A DNA stretch of 64,000 nt from Streptomyces sp. Alt3 (GCF_030719215.1 NZ_CP120983.1:4712001-4776000); one strand, 5' to 3'; positions 23,207 to 32,451 are shown, numbered from the stretch's first letter. Numbers and translations are program-made. The notes: a model not told the origin generated them from the sequence alone.

Positions 23207-26200
23207 TCACCTCGGGGGGAGCGGGGGCCTGCGCAGATTCGGGGCGGTGTCGTAGCTGGGGGGTGTCGCCGCCGGGTGGGCGGCCAGGAGGTCCAGGGCC
23301 ACCCTGACGGCGTCGTCCAGCACCGCGTGGCGCCCCTCGGCCCAGTCGAGCGGGGTGCGCAGCGCCTCCAGGTCGGGCTCGACACCGTGGTTCTCGACGG
23401 ACCAGCCGTAGGTGTCGAACCAGGCCGCGTTCATCGGCACCGTGATCACCGTGCCGTCGCCGAGCCGGTGCCGCCCGGTCATCCCGACCACTCCGCCCCA
23501 GGTGCGCTGGCCCACCACCGGTCCCAGCTTCAGCAGCCGGAACGCGGCGGTGATCATGTCGCCGTCGGAGGACGTGGCTTCGTCCGCGAGGGCGACGACC
23601 GGGCCCCGGGGGGCGTTGGAGGCGTACGAGACCGCCTGGGCGTTGCGGGTCAGGTCCCAGCCGAGGATGGTACGGGTGAGCTTCTCGACGACCAGCTCGC
23701 TGATGTGGCCGCCCGCGTTGCCCCGTACGTCCACGATCAGTGCCGGGCGCGACACCTCCAGCCGCAGATCGCGGTTGAACTGCGCCCAGCCGGAGCCGCC
23801 CATGTCGGGGATGTGCAGGTATCCGCACTTGCCGTGGCTCAACTCCCGTACGACCTCGCGCCGTTTGGCGACCCAGTCCTGGTAGCGCAGCGGACGCTCG
23901 TCGACCAGGGGGACGATCGCGATACGGCGTGACCGGCCGCCGCACTCGCCTCCGGCCGGGCGGAACGTCAGCTCCACCGTGGTGCCGCCCGCCGCCGTCA
24001 GCAGCGGGTACGGTCCCGCGACCGGGTCCACCTGCCGGCCGTCGACGTGGGTGAGGACGGCGCCGTCCCGGATGCCCGCACCGGCGAGCGGTGACCGCGC
24101 CTTCGAGTCCGAGGAGTCGCCCGGCAGGATGCGCTGGACCATCCACTCGCCGTCCCTGCACACGAGGTTGGCGCCCAGCAGCCCGATCGCCCGCTGGTAG
24201 TGCGGGGGTCCCTCGTTGCGGCGGGCGGGCGAGACGTAGGCATGGGAGGTGCCCAGCTCGCCGAGTACCTCGCGCAGCAGATCGGCGAACTCGTCGGGGG
24301 AGGAGACCCGTTCGACCAGGGGCCGGTACTGGTCCAGCACGCCCTCCCAGTCGATGCCGCACATGTCGGGTTCCCAGAAGTAGGACCGGATGATCCGCCC
24401 CGCCTCCCCGTACGCCTGGCGCCACTCGGCCGCCGGGTCGACGTCGTGCAGGATGCGGCGCAGGTCGAGGAAGACCGTCGTGTCGTTGTCGCCGCTCTCG
24501 TTGGAGGGCACGGCGCGCAGTTCGCCGTCGTCCATGACGACCAGCCGGGTCGCGTCCCCGCTGACCGCGAACCAGTCCAGGTGGCCGACCAGTTCGGTCT
24601 TGCGGGCCTTGGCGATGTTGAAGTGTTCCAGCGTGGGGCGGCCCGACATGTCCGCCGGGTTCGCGAACGTCTCGCCCAGTGCGCCGGAGATCGGCCAGCG
24701 CAGCCAGACGAGACCGCCGCCGCTGACCGGCTGGAGCGCCGAGTACTTCGACGCCGACACCGGGAACGGGGTCACCCTGTTCTCCAGCCCCTCGAACTCC
24801 ACGATGACCGTCGTTCCCTCGACCGGGCCCTCGGGGACGTCCACCGGGTCCAGGCCGCCCGCCGCCGGACGTCCGTCCGGGAGCAGGGCGAAGGGGGAGG
24901 GGGTGGCCGAGGAGAGGGGGACCAGATACGGGCGGCAGCCCAGCGGGAAGGAGAGGTCGCCGGTGTGGACGTCGTACACCGGGTCGAAGCCGCGCCAGGA
25001 CAGGAACGCGAGATAGCGGCCGTCGCCCGTGAAGACGGGGTTCTCGTCCTCGAAGCGGCCGTTGGTGACGTCCACCATCACCGGGGCGCCGGGGCCGGTG
25101 ATCCGGGCGAGTTTGATCTGCCGCAGCGAGCGGCCGATGCCGGGGTGCGACCAGGTCAGCCAGTGGCCGTCCGGGGAGAACGCCAGATCGCGGACCGGGC
25201 CGTTCACGGAGCGGATGAGCTCGGTGAGCCCGTCGTCCGGGGTTCCGTCCGCCGGAGCCTCGTCCGGGGTTCCGCCGTCAGGAGGCCCGTCCCCGTCGTC
25301 CGATGGCCCGGCGCCCTGCGGCGCATCGCCGGGGTCGGCCGTCCTGGTGAGGACGTCCAGCGGGGCGACGGTCCTCGGCGGGGCCACGCCCTGGTCCGGC
25401 TCTTCGGGCGGTACGGGCCCTTCAGGGGGATCCCCGTCCGGGCCCAGGAGGTCCACGGCCGGTTCGACGTCGTCCTCCGTGGTGTCCAGCAGGAGCAGCC
25501 GGCCGTCGTTCGACGCGACGGCCAGCCGCTCGCCCTCCGGGTCGGAGACCATCTCGTGGATCCTGCCCAGCCGTCCGGCTGCCAGCCGTCGGGGCGGACG
25601 GTCGCCGCTGGCCCGGGGTAGGTAGGCGATCTCGACCGCGTCGTCGCCCTCCGCGTCGGTGACGTACGCGACCCGTCCGCTGCTGCCCAGCATCTCCGGC
25701 AGCCGGACCCGTACCCCGGGGGTGTCGGCGATCGTGCGGGCCGGGCCGTCGCGGTGGGTGAGCCAGTACAGGCTGCCGCGCACGGAGACGGCGCTCGCGC
25801 GGCCCGTCTCGTCGACGGACAGCGAGTCGACATGGCTGGACGCCGGCACCTGGTACGTACGCCGGCCGGTCCGGGGGCCGCCGAGCCGCACCTCCAGCTT
25901 CCGGGGCACCGCGTCCGGCGACTCCAGGTCCTCGACCAGCCACAGGTCCCCGCCGCACTGGTAGACGACCCGGCGGCCGTCGCTGGAGGCGTGCCGGGCG
26001 TAGAACGCGTCGTGGTCGGTGTGCCGGCGCAGATCACTGCCGTCCATCAGACAGGAGTACAGATTGCCGACGCCCTCGTGGTCGGAGAGGAAGGCGATCC
26101 GGCGCCCGACGAACATGGGCGCGTCCAGGTGGCCGCCGATGTCCGGCAGCAGCCGTTCGCCGTGCAGCCACAGCCGGCCCATGGCGCCGCCCCGGTACCG

Positions 26201-26722
26201 CTTCCAGGCCGCGGGCTCGTGCGGCGGCTTCCCGGTGAGCAGCAGGGTCCGCCGCTCGCCGTCGATGTCGGCGACCGCGATGTCGGAGACGGGCCCCCAG
26301 GGGAGTTTTCCGCCGGGGCTGCCGTCGGTCGGGACGCTGTACGCCCACGAGAAGTAGGAGAACGGCTGGTTGTGCGAGGAGACGGCCAGGATCTGCGACG
26401 AGTCCCCGGGGTCGGGGCTCCAGCCGCAGACCCGGGCATCGGTCGATCCCCAGTAGGTGAGTCTGCGGGCGGGCCCGCCCTCGACGGGGACGAGGTGGAT
26501 CTCGGGATCGAGGGTGCGCCAGGTCGTGTAGGCGATACGGCTGCCGTCGGGCGAGAAGCGCGGATGACCGACCCTGGTCCGGTCGACGGTCAGCCGCCAC
26601 GCCCGGCCGGGCCGCTGTCCTGCCGGGGCGAGGGGAGCGACCCATAGGTCGTCCTCCGCCGCGAAGCAGAGCAAGTCCTTGTGGAGGTGCGGGAAACGGA
26701 GATACGCGACGTCGTCACTCAC
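23207..26722 (-). CDS. Tricorn-type S41 family peptidase
   Basis: A 1171-residue cytosolic protease resembling archaeal tricorn, which trims peptides released by the proteasome. Two beta-propellers (AEDDLWVAPL, FSPDGSRIAYTTWR, then LAFSPDGHWLTWS and GRYLAFLSWRGFDP) precede the C1 domain, a PDZ segment (VLTHVDGRQVDPVAGP) and the catalytic C2 domain with ALIVDVRGNAGGHISE and ATSSDGDM, the latter containing the nucleophile Ser. Between the propellers there is an unusual Asp/Pro/Gly-rich insert of about 80 residues. The GTG at 26722 matches the usual N-terminus (SDDVAYLRFPHL); GGAGG lies directly against it, so the spacing is odd. Divergent from a TetR gene. Confidence 0.94.
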   Translation of the reverse strand: MSDDVAYLRFPHLHKDLLCFAAEDDLWVAPLAPAGQRPGRAWRLTVDRTRVGHPRFSPDGSRIAYTTWRTLDPEIHLVPVEGGPARRLTYWGSTDARVCGWSPDPGDSSQILAVSSHNQPFSYFSWAYSVPTDGSPGGKLPWGPVSDIAVADIDGERRTLLLTGKPPHEPAAWKRYRGGAMGRLWLHGERLLPDIGGHLDAPMFVGRRIAFLSDHEGVGNLYSCLMDGSDLRRHTDHDAFYARHASSDGRRVVYQCGGDLWLVEDLESPDAVPRKLEVRLGGPRTGRRTYQVPASSHVDSLSVDETGRASAVSVRGSLYWLTHRDGPARTIADTPGVRVRLPEMLGSSGRVAYVTDAEGDDAVEIAYLPRASGDRPPRRLAAGRLGRIHEMVSDPEGERLAVASNDGRLLLLDTTEDDVEPAVDLLGPDGDPPEGPVPPEEPDQGVAPPRTVAPLDVLTRTADPGDAPQGAGPSDDGDGPPDGGTPDEAPADGTPDDGLTELIRSVNGPVRDLAFSPDGHWLTWSHPGIGRSLRQIKLARITGPGAPVMVDVTNGRFEDENPVFTGDGRYLAFLSWRGFDPVYDVHTGDLSFPLGCRPYLVPLSSATPSPFALLPDGRPAAGGLDPVDVPEGPVEGTTVIVEFEGLENRVTPFPVSASKYSALQPVSGGGLVWLRWPISGALGETFANPADMSGRPTLEHFNIAKARKTELVGHLDWFAVSGDATRLVVMDDGELRAVPSNESGDNDTTVFLDLRRILHDVDPAAEWRQAYGEAGRIIRSYFWEPDMCGIDWEGVLDQYRPLVERVSSPDEFADLLREVLGELGTSHAYVSPARRNEGPPHYQRAIGLLGANLVCRDGEWMVQRILPGDSSDSKARSPLAGAGIRDGAVLTHVDGRQVDPVAGPYPLLTAAGGTTVELTFRPAGGECGGRSRRIAIVPLVDERPLRYQDWVAKRREVVRELSHGKCGYLHIPDMGGSGWAQFNRDLRLEVSRPALIVDVRGNAGGHISELVVEKLTRTILGWDLTRNAQAVSYASNAPRGPVVALADEATSSDGDMITAAFRLLKLGPVVGQRTWGGVVGMTGRHRLGDGTVITVPMNAAWFDTYGWSVENHGVEPDLEALRTPLDWAEGRHAVLDDAVRVALDLLAAHPAATPPSYDTAPNLRRPPLPPR

Positions 26723-26823
26723 CCTCCAATGCTTTCCGCGCGAAGGGCCCGCGGCAACTTGTGGTGCAGGACACAAGCGTAACTGTCTCGTTTCGCTCGA
26801 ACGGGGAGTACCTTCGAAGTGTA

Positions 26824-26838
26824 CGAAACAGTTTCGTT
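26824..26838. promoter_or_regulatory. Palindromic operator between the protease and tetR genes
   Basis: ACGAAACAGTTTCGT is a perfect 15-bp palindrome (7-bp arms). It lies 62 nt upstream of the TetR start and 102 nt upstream of the protease start. A related partial copy (ACTGTCTCGTTTCG) is seen at about 26782-26795. Confidence 0.65.
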
Positions 26839-26899
26839 CCGTTAGTTGATCTTCGGCTGACGTACCATCCAGCAGGCGCAGTTTCGGAGGAGGTCGACC

Positions 26900-27472
26900 A
26901 TGGCACGCAGCCGGCTCACACCCGAGCGCGAGGGTGAGCTGTACGCCGCCGTGCTCGATCTGCTCGGCGAGGTCGGCTATGAAGCCCTGACCATGGACGC
27001 CGTTGCCGCCCGTACCCGTTCCAGCAAGGCCACCCTCTACCGCCAGTGGGGGAGCAAGGCCGAGCTGGTCGTCAAGGCGCTGCGGCACAACAAGCCGGTG
27101 CAACTCGGCGAGATCGACACCGGTTCGCTGCGCGGGGACTTCACCGCCACGCTCCGGCGGACCGACGACTGCCAGATGGAGAAGAACTCCGCGCTCCTGC
27201 GGGGGCTCGGTCAGGCGGTCCACAGCAACCCCGACCTCCTCCAGGCGCTTCGTGACCTGATGATCGAGCCGGAACTCACCGGTCTCGGACTGATGGTCAG
27301 ACGGGCCGTGGACCGGGGCGAGGTGAGTCCGGACAACCCGGCTCTGCCCTATCTCGCGCACATGATCATCGGTGCCTTCGCCGCTCGCGAGCTGGTCGAG
27401 GACCGGACGGTCGACCAGGCGTTCCTCATCGACTACGCGGAAGCCGTGGTGTTCCCCGCCCTCGGCGTCTGA
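26900..27472 (+). CDS. TetR family transcriptional regulator
   Basis: A 190-residue TetR protein: LLGEVGYEALTMDAVAARTRSSKATLYRQWGSKAELV is a well-conserved HTH of the TetR/AcrR kind, with a C-terminal domain of the TetR_C_16 type. A strong GGAGGAGG site precedes ATG 26900. The MMPL exporter starts 137 nt downstream in the same direction, so the regulator probably controls it, and itself, through the palindrome at 26824-26838. Confidence 0.93.
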   Translation: MARSRLTPEREGELYAAVLDLLGEVGYEALTMDAVAARTRSSKATLYRQWGSKAELVVKALRHNKPVQLGEIDTGSLRGDFTATLRRTDDCQMEKNSALLRGLGQAVHSNPDLLQALRDLMIEPELTGLGLMVRRAVDRGEVSPDNPALPYLAHMIIGAFAARELVEDRTVDQAFLIDYAEAVVFPALGV

Positions 27473-27609
27473 CGTCCCCGCTTTCCTTTCACCGCACGAC
27501 CCTCCGTAAGAACTGACTCCCCGACGCTCCACCTGACACGCCGCTCTCGTCGTCGGGCTGGTTCCTCACGCCCTTTTTCACTCCACGACCCGACCGGGAG
27601 TACCCCTCC

Positions 27610-29823
27610 GTGGCCACATTCCTGTACAAAATCGGACGGCTCGCGTTCCGACGCCGCCGTTACGTCGCCCTGATCTGGGTCGCGCTGCTGGCGCTCGCCG
27701 GATTCGGTGCCGCCTCCGCGTCCACCGCCACCTCCAGCTCCTTCTCGATCCCCGGGACGGAAGCCCAGAGGGCCTTCGACCTGCTCGACGAGCGCTTCCC
27801 CGGAGGCAGCGCCGACGGCGCGACCGCCCGGGTCGTGTTCAAGGCGCCCGGGGACGAGAAGGTGACCTCGGCGGCCAACAAGGCCGAGATCCAGGACATC
27901 GTCGGCGATCTGAAGTCCGGCTCGGACCAGATCGCCTCGGTCGCCGACCCCTTCGCCGCCAAGGCGGTCAGCGAGGACGGCTCCACCGCGTACATCTCCG
28001 TCTCCTACAAGGTCAGCTCGATGGAGCTGACCGACGGGACGAGGGAGGCGCTGGAGGACGCCGGCCACGACGCGCAGAACAGCGGCATGAAGGTGGAGAT
28101 CGGCGGTGACGCGCTCCAGGTGATGCCGGAGACCGGAGCCACCGAGATCATCGGCGTCGCCATCGCCGCCGTGGTGCTGGTGATCACCTTCGGGTCCCTG
28201 ATCGCCGCCGGGCTGCCGCTGCTCACCGCCCTGATCGGGGTCGGGATCGGCGTGTCCACGATCACCGCCCTGGCGAACGTGCTGGACCTCGGCTCCACGA
28301 CCTCCACGCTCGCGATGATGATCGGCCTCGCGGTCGGTATCGACTACGCGCTGTTCATCGTCTCCCGCTACCGCGCCGAGCTGGCCGAGGGCCGGGAGCG
28401 CGAGGAGGCCGCCGGCCGGGCCGTCGGCACGGCGGGATCCGCCGTCGTCTTCGCCGGTCTGACGGTCGTCATCGCCCTGGTGGGCCTTGCCGTCGTCAAC
28501 ATCCCGATGCTGTCCAAGATGGGCTTCGCCGCCGCCGGTACGGTCGCGATCGCCGTCCTCATCGCGCTCACCCTCGTCCCGGCGATGCTGGGCTTCGCGG
28601 GCAAGCGGGTCATGGGGCGCAAGGCGCGCAAGGCCGCCGAGGCGGAGAACAAGCCCGAGGCGAAGCCGAACATGGGCACCCGCTGGGCGCGGTTCGTGCT
28701 GCGCAGGCCGGTGTGGGTGCTGCTGGTCGGTGTCCTCGGCCTGGGCGCCATCGCCGTACCGGCCGCCTCGCTGGAGATGGGTCTGCCGGACGACGGCGCC
28801 CAGCCGAAGTCGACCACGCAGCGCCAGGCGTACGACATGCTCTCCGACGGCTTCGGCCCCGGGTTCAACGGTCCGCTGCTCGTCGTCGTGGACACGAAGG
28901 GCGCTTCGGACGGGAAGAGCGCCGTCGACCGCGTCTCGCAGGAGATCGAGGGCATCGGCCACGTCGCCGCCGTCACCCCGGCCGCCTTCAACAAGGCCGG
29001 CGACGCGGCGACCATCACGGTCATCCCGCAGGACCGGCCGAGCTCCACGGAGACCGAGGACGTCGTCCACGCGATCCGTGACGCGGGTCCGCAGATCAAG
29101 GACGACACCGGCGCCGAGTTGCTGGTCACCGGTGCCACGGCGATGAACATCGACTTCTCCGAGAAGATGAACAGCGCGCTGCTGCCCTACCTGGCGCTCG
29201 TCGTCGGCCTGGCGTTCCTGCTGCTGATGGTGGTCTTCCGCTCGATCCTCGTCCCGCTCAAGGCGGCCCTGGGCTTCCTGCTCTCCGTGGTCGCCGCGCT
29301 CGGCGCCGTCGTCGCGGTCTTCCAGTGGGGCTGGCTCGGATCGCTCTTCGGGGTCGAGCAGACCGGCCCGATCATGAGCATGATGCCGATCTTCATGGTC
29401 GGTGTGGTGTTCGGTCTCGCCATGGACTACGAGGTCTTCCTGGTCACGCGGATGCGGGAGGCGTACGTCCACGGGGAGACGCCCGGCCAGGCGATCGTCA
29501 CCGGCTTCAAGCACGGGGCCCGGGTGGTCACGGCGGCCGCGGTGATCATGATGGCCGTCTTCGCCGGCTTCATCGGCTCCTCCGAGCAGATGATCAAGAT
29601 GATCGGCTTCTCGCTCGCCATCGCGGTCTTCTTCGACGCCTTCGTGGTCCGCATGGCCGTCGTGCCCGCGGTGCTCGCGCTGCTCGGCAGGCGCGCCTGG
29701 TGGCTGCCGCGCTGGCTGGACCGCGTCCTGCCCAACGTGGACGTGGAGGGCGAGGGCCTGCGCAAGGACCTCTCCGAAGGCCCGGCCGAGGGCGGCGGGG
29801 AGCGGGAGCTGGTCCGCGCATGA
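27610..29823 (+). CDS. MMPL/RND family transporter
   Basis: A 737-residue membrane transporter of the MMPL group, proton-driven exporters of lipids, drugs or natural products. Two repeats each hold one N-terminal membrane segment, an extracytoplasmic domain and five clustered membrane helices. The family signatures GLAVGIDYALFIVSRYR and GLAMDYEVFLVTRMREAY carry the Asp-Tyr pairs needed for proton relay. The C-terminus is a short charged tail. The GTG start has GGGAG 9 nt upstream. The preceding TetR gene is the likely regulator. Substrate unknown. Confidence 0.94.
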   Translation: MATFLYKIGRLAFRRRRYVALIWVALLALAGFGAASASTATSSSFSIPGTEAQRAFDLLDERFPGGSADGATARVVFKAPGDEKVTSAANKAEIQDIVGDLKSGSDQIASVADPFAAKAVSEDGSTAYISVSYKVSSMELTDGTREALEDAGHDAQNSGMKVEIGGDALQVMPETGATEIIGVAIAAVVLVITFGSLIAAGLPLLTALIGVGIGVSTITALANVLDLGSTTSTLAMMIGLAVGIDYALFIVSRYRAELAEGREREEAAGRAVGTAGSAVVFAGLTVVIALVGLAVVNIPMLSKMGFAAAGTVAIAVLIALTLVPAMLGFAGKRVMGRKARKAAEAENKPEAKPNMGTRWARFVLRRPVWVLLVGVLGLGAIAVPAASLEMGLPDDGAQPKSTTQRQAYDMLSDGFGPGFNGPLLVVVDTKGASDGKSAVDRVSQEIEGIGHVAAVTPAAFNKAGDAATITVIPQDRPSSTETEDVVHAIRDAGPQIKDDTGAELLVTGATAMNIDFSEKMNSALLPYLALVVGLAFLLLMVVFRSILVPLKAALGFLLSVVAALGAVVAVFQWGWLGSLFGVEQTGPIMSMMPIFMVGVVFGLAMDYEVFLVTRMREAYVHGETPGQAIVTGFKHGARVVTAAAVIMMAVFAGFIGSSEQMIKMIGFSLAIAVFFDAFVVRMAVVPAVLALLGRRAWWLPRWLDRVLPNVDVEGEGLRKDLSEGPAEGGGERELVRA

Positions 29824-29949
29824 CCGACGGTGCGCGTCGCGGTGCGAGCCGCGGCGCGCACCCCACGACCCCGGGGCCGCGTCCGAGCGGATGAGCGGAA
29901 CGCGCCCCGGAGCGCCGGTTACCTGTGGGGACGGGGGGCCGGGGCCGAG

Positions 29950-29982
29950 GAGAGCCCCCGTGCACGCGGCACGGGGGCTCTC
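29950..29982. terminator. Bidirectional terminator after the MMPL gene
   Basis: A perfect 14-bp stem with a 5-nt loop, midway between the convergent MMPL and SsgA-like genes. Confidence 0.85.
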
Positions 29983-30028
29983 GCGCGTCCGGTGGCCCGG
30001 GGTGCCCGCGCCGTCCGGGCCTTCGGTG

Positions 30029-30460
30029 TCAGGCGGGGGTGGCTGTGGCCCGTGCGGCGCCGGCCGCCGTGGTCGCCTCGTCCGTCCTGGTCGTCCTGGT
30101 GGTCTTGGTCGTCCTGGCGGTCGCCGGGTGCTTCGCCGTCCTCGCGTCGATCTGCGACAGGAAGCGGATGAAGGGCGCCCTGTCGAACTGGAAGACGGCG
30201 ACGCCGTCCTTCGCGTGCAGTTCGAGAACCAGCTGGGCGCGGCCGCACGGCCATATCCCTATGTCGCCGCGGGTGGCGGGGGAGCGCAGGCCGCGTTCCA
30301 GGAGGTCGAGGGCGAAGGACCGGTCGACGCCCCCGGGCATCCGGACCCGCACGGTGTCCGGATCCTCGGGGTCGTAACGCAGTTCGACCGGGACCCGGCG
30401 TGGGTCGGGGCCGTCGGTGATGAGCCGGGCTCGGGCGTGCTCTTGGATCACGAGGGACAT
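30029..30460 (-). CDS. ssgE: SsgA-like sporulation/cell division protein (probably SsgE)
   Basis: A 143-residue SsgA-like protein (SALP): VPVELRYDPEDPDTVRVRM, FALDLLERGLRSPATRGDIGIWPC and FDRAPFIRFL are the family core that controls septum placement, peptidoglycan remodelling and spore separation. In S. coelicolor ssgE lies close to the penicillin-binding-protein and pmt genes, as here, so SsgE is the likely orthologue; that naming rests on position. AGGAGGAG lies 6 nt before ATG 30460. The last 35 residues are a Thr/Arg/Lys/Ala-rich tail encoded partly by a 9-bp tandem repeat, longer than the basic SALP core. Confidence 0.8.
   Translation of the reverse strand: MSLVIQEHARARLITDGPDPRRVPVELRYDPEDPDTVRVRMPGGVDRSFALDLLERGLRSPATRGDIGIWPCGRAQLVLELHAKDGVAVFQFDRAPFIRFLSQIDARTAKHPATARTTKTTRTTRTDEATTAAGAARATATPA
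30084..30119. repeat. Nine-bp tandem repeat encoding the SALP tail
   Basis: Four copies of a GTCCTGGTC-like unit, imperfect at one or two positions each, in frame with the minus-strand gene and coding for Thr-Thr-Arg/Lys units. Confidence 0.75.
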
Positions 30461-30556
30461 GGCCGGCTCCTCCTGTGTGAAAATCTCTCCCCCTAATGTC
30501 CCATAATTTCCTATTTGGGCATGTCGGGGGTGGGGTCAGTTGTCATCGCTGCGCTC

Positions 30557-30573
30557 TTGCGAACCCTTTGCAA
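30557..30573. promoter_or_regulatory. Nur box (TTGCGA-N5-TTGCAA) before the cbiM operon
   Basis: The sequence TTGCGA ACCCT TTGCAA matches the Streptomyces nickel-regulator (Nur, Fur family) motif TTGCAA-N5-TTGCAA with one mismatch. A -10 box TATAGT follows at 30582-30587, so the site overlaps the -35 region and the spacer. Occupancy by Ni-Nur would repress the operon. Confidence 0.7.
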
Positions 30574-30581
30574 GAAGGCTC

Positions 30582-30587
30582 TATAGT
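30582..30587 (+). promoter_or_regulatory. -10 box (TATAGT) of the cbiM operon
   Basis: TATAGT 9 nt downstream of the Nur box. A start near 30594 would give a leader of about 45 nt, enough for the GGAG at 30628-30631 but too short for a cobalamin riboswitch. Confidence 0.55.
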
Positions 30588-30638
30588 GGAGCGTTTTCCG
30601 ACCCCGCCAGCAGTAACGCCCGAAAGCGGAGCCACTCC

Positions 30639-31688
30639 ATGCATGTACCCGACGGTTTCATCGACGCACCCGTGTCCGCCGCCGCAGGTGTCGTCGCCGC
30701 CGGTGCGGTCGCCGTCGGCCTCCGTGGCGCCCGGCGTGAACTGGACCAGCGGACGGCCCCGCTGGCCGGGCTCGTCGCCGCGTTCATCTTCGCCGTGCAG
30801 ATGCTGAACTTCCCCGTCGCGGCGGGCACCAGCGGCCACCTCCTGGGCGGTGCCCTGGCGGCGATACTGGTCGGGCCGTACACCGGGGTGCTCTGCATAG
30901 CGGTCGTCCTGCTGATGCAGGGCATCCTCTTCGCCGACGGCGGCCTCACCGCGCTCGGCGTGAACATCACGGTGATGGGGGTCGTCACCGTCGTCGTCGC
31001 CTACGCCCTCTTCCGCGGGCTGACCCGTGTGCTGCCCCGCACCCGCCGCTCGACGACCGCCGCGGCCTTCGTGGCCGCGCTCGTCTCCGTGCCGGCCGCC
31101 GCTCTCGCCTTCACGCTGATCTACGCGATCGGCGGGACCACCGACGTACCCATCGGCAAGGTCCTCACCGCGATGGTCGGCGTCCACGTCCTGATCGGCA
31201 TCGGGGAGGCGGCGATCACCGCCCTGACCGTCGGCGCCGTGATCGCGGTGCGCCCCGACCTCGTGCACGGTGCCCGCGGAACCGGCGCCCCGCTCAAGCT
31301 CCGGGTCGACGGCGAACTCGTCGACGCACCGGCCGCCGCCCCCGCGCCCGTCGCGGCACGCTCCACGCGCAAGGTCTGGGCCACCGGCCTGGCCGCCGCG
31401 CTCGTCCTCGCGGGCTTCGTCTCCTTCTACGCCTCCGCGAACCCCGACGGCCTGGAGAAGGTCGCCGCGGACAAGGGCATCGACGAGAAGGTCCAGGAAC
31501 ACGGCGCGGCGGACTCCCCGCTCGCCGACTACGGCGTCAAGGACGTCACCGACGCCCGCCTCTCCGGGGGCCTCGCCGGAGTGATCGGGGTGGGCGTCAC
31601 CGTCGTCGTCGGCACCGGTGTCTTCTGGGCGGTGCGCAGCCGCCGCACGCCCGAGGGGCCGGACGCCCGCACCACCGGGTCCGTCTGA
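30639..31688 (+). CDS. cbiM: CbiM-CbiN fusion, nickel/cobalt ECF transporter S component
   Basis: A 349-residue fusion. The N-terminal MHVPDGFID is the CbiM/NikM signature in which the extreme N-terminus and His2 bind the metal; NFPVAAGTSGHLLGGALAAILVGP supplies the second His. After about 220 residues of membrane helices comes a linker and a CbiN/NikN-like part with two membrane segments enclosing a hydrophilic loop (FVSFYASANPDGLEKVA, DYGVKD). GGAG lies 7 nt before ATG 30639. First gene of the cbiMN-Q-O operon. The Nur box upstream points to nickel rather than cobalt. Confidence 0.93.
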   Translation: MHVPDGFIDAPVSAAAGVVAAGAVAVGLRGARRELDQRTAPLAGLVAAFIFAVQMLNFPVAAGTSGHLLGGALAAILVGPYTGVLCIAVVLLMQGILFADGGLTALGVNITVMGVVTVVVAYALFRGLTRVLPRTRRSTTAAAFVAALVSVPAAALAFTLIYAIGGTTDVPIGKVLTAMVGVHVLIGIGEAAITALTVGAVIAVRPDLVHGARGTGAPLKLRVDGELVDAPAAAPAPVAARSTRKVWATGLAAALVLAGFVSFYASANPDGLEKVAADKGIDEKVQEHGAADSPLADYGVKDVTDARLSGGLAGVIGVGVTVVVGTGVFWAVRSRRTPEGPDARTTGSV

Positions 31689-31689
31689 C

Positions 31690-32451
31690 ATGGGCGCCGG
31701 CCACGCGCACAAGCTCTACCGGCACGGGCACACACCCGTCCACGAGCTCCCCCCGCACTGCAAGCTCGCCGCCGTCCTCTGCTTCGTCGTGGCCGTCGTC
31801 TCCACCCCGCGCGAGGCGGTCTGGGCGTTCGCGCTGTACGCGGCGCTGCTCGCCGCCGTCGCCGCCGTCGCCCGGATCTCGCCCGGGTTCCTCCTGAAGC
31901 GCCTGGTCATCGAGGTGCCGTTCGTCGCGTTCGCGCTGCTCATGCCGTTCGTCGTACCCGGTGAGCAGACCGAACTCCTCGGTGTCTCCGTCAGCGTCCC
32001 CGGACTCTGGGGCGCGTGGAACGTCCTGGCCAAGGGCACCCTCGGCGTCGCCGCCTCGGTGATCCTGGCCTCCACCACCGAGCTGCGCGCCCTGCTGCTC
32101 GGCCTCCAGCGGCTGCGCCTGCCGCCGCTGCTCGTCCAGATCGCGTCCTTCATGATCCGCTACGGCGACGTGATCAGCGACGAGCTGCGACGGATGTCGA
32201 TCGCCCGGCGCTCCCGCGGCTTCGAGGCGAGCGGCGTACGGCACTGGGGCGTCCTCGCCAAGACCGCGGGCGCCCTCTTCATCCGGTCCTACGAGCGGGG
32301 CGAACGCGTCCACCTCGCGATGGTCAGCCGCGGCTACACCGGCACCATGCCGGTGATCGACGAGGTGACCGCGACCCGGACCCAGTGGGCGCACGCCGCG
32401 GCACTCCCCGTGCTCGCCCTCGTCGTCTGTCTGCTGGGATGGACCGTATGA
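31690..32451 (+). CDS. cbiQ: CbiQ, energy-coupling transmembrane component (EcfT)
   Basis: A 253-residue EcfT-type membrane protein. HELPPHCKLAAVLCFV at the start, several membrane helices, and the two Ala-Arg-Gly coupling motifs in the cytoplasmic helices (RRMSIARRSRGF and a second in MVSRGYTG) that dock on the ATPase. ATG 31690 directly follows the CbiM stop, and the end overlaps cbiO by ATGA. Confidence 0.93.
   Translation: MGAGHAHKLYRHGHTPVHELPPHCKLAAVLCFVVAVVSTPREAVWAFALYAALLAAVAAVARISPGFLLKRLVIEVPFVAFALLMPFVVPGEQTELLGVSVSVPGLWGAWNVLAKGTLGVAASVILASTTELRALLLGLQRLRLPPLLVQIASFMIRYGDVISDELRRMSIARRSRGFEASGVRHWGVLAKTAGALFIRSYERGERVHLAMVSRGYTGTMPVIDEVTATRTQWAHAAALPVLALVVCLLGWTV

Noticed and set aside
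27433..29514. Long minus-strand frame opposite the MMPL gene
   Set aside because: His/Asp/Arg-rich shadow without recognisable motifs; the MMPL protein on the other strand is unambiguous.
30461..30638. Cobalamin riboswitch before the cbiM operon
   Set aside because: The likely leader is only about 45 nt and no B12-box-like sequence was found; a Nur box explains the regulation better.
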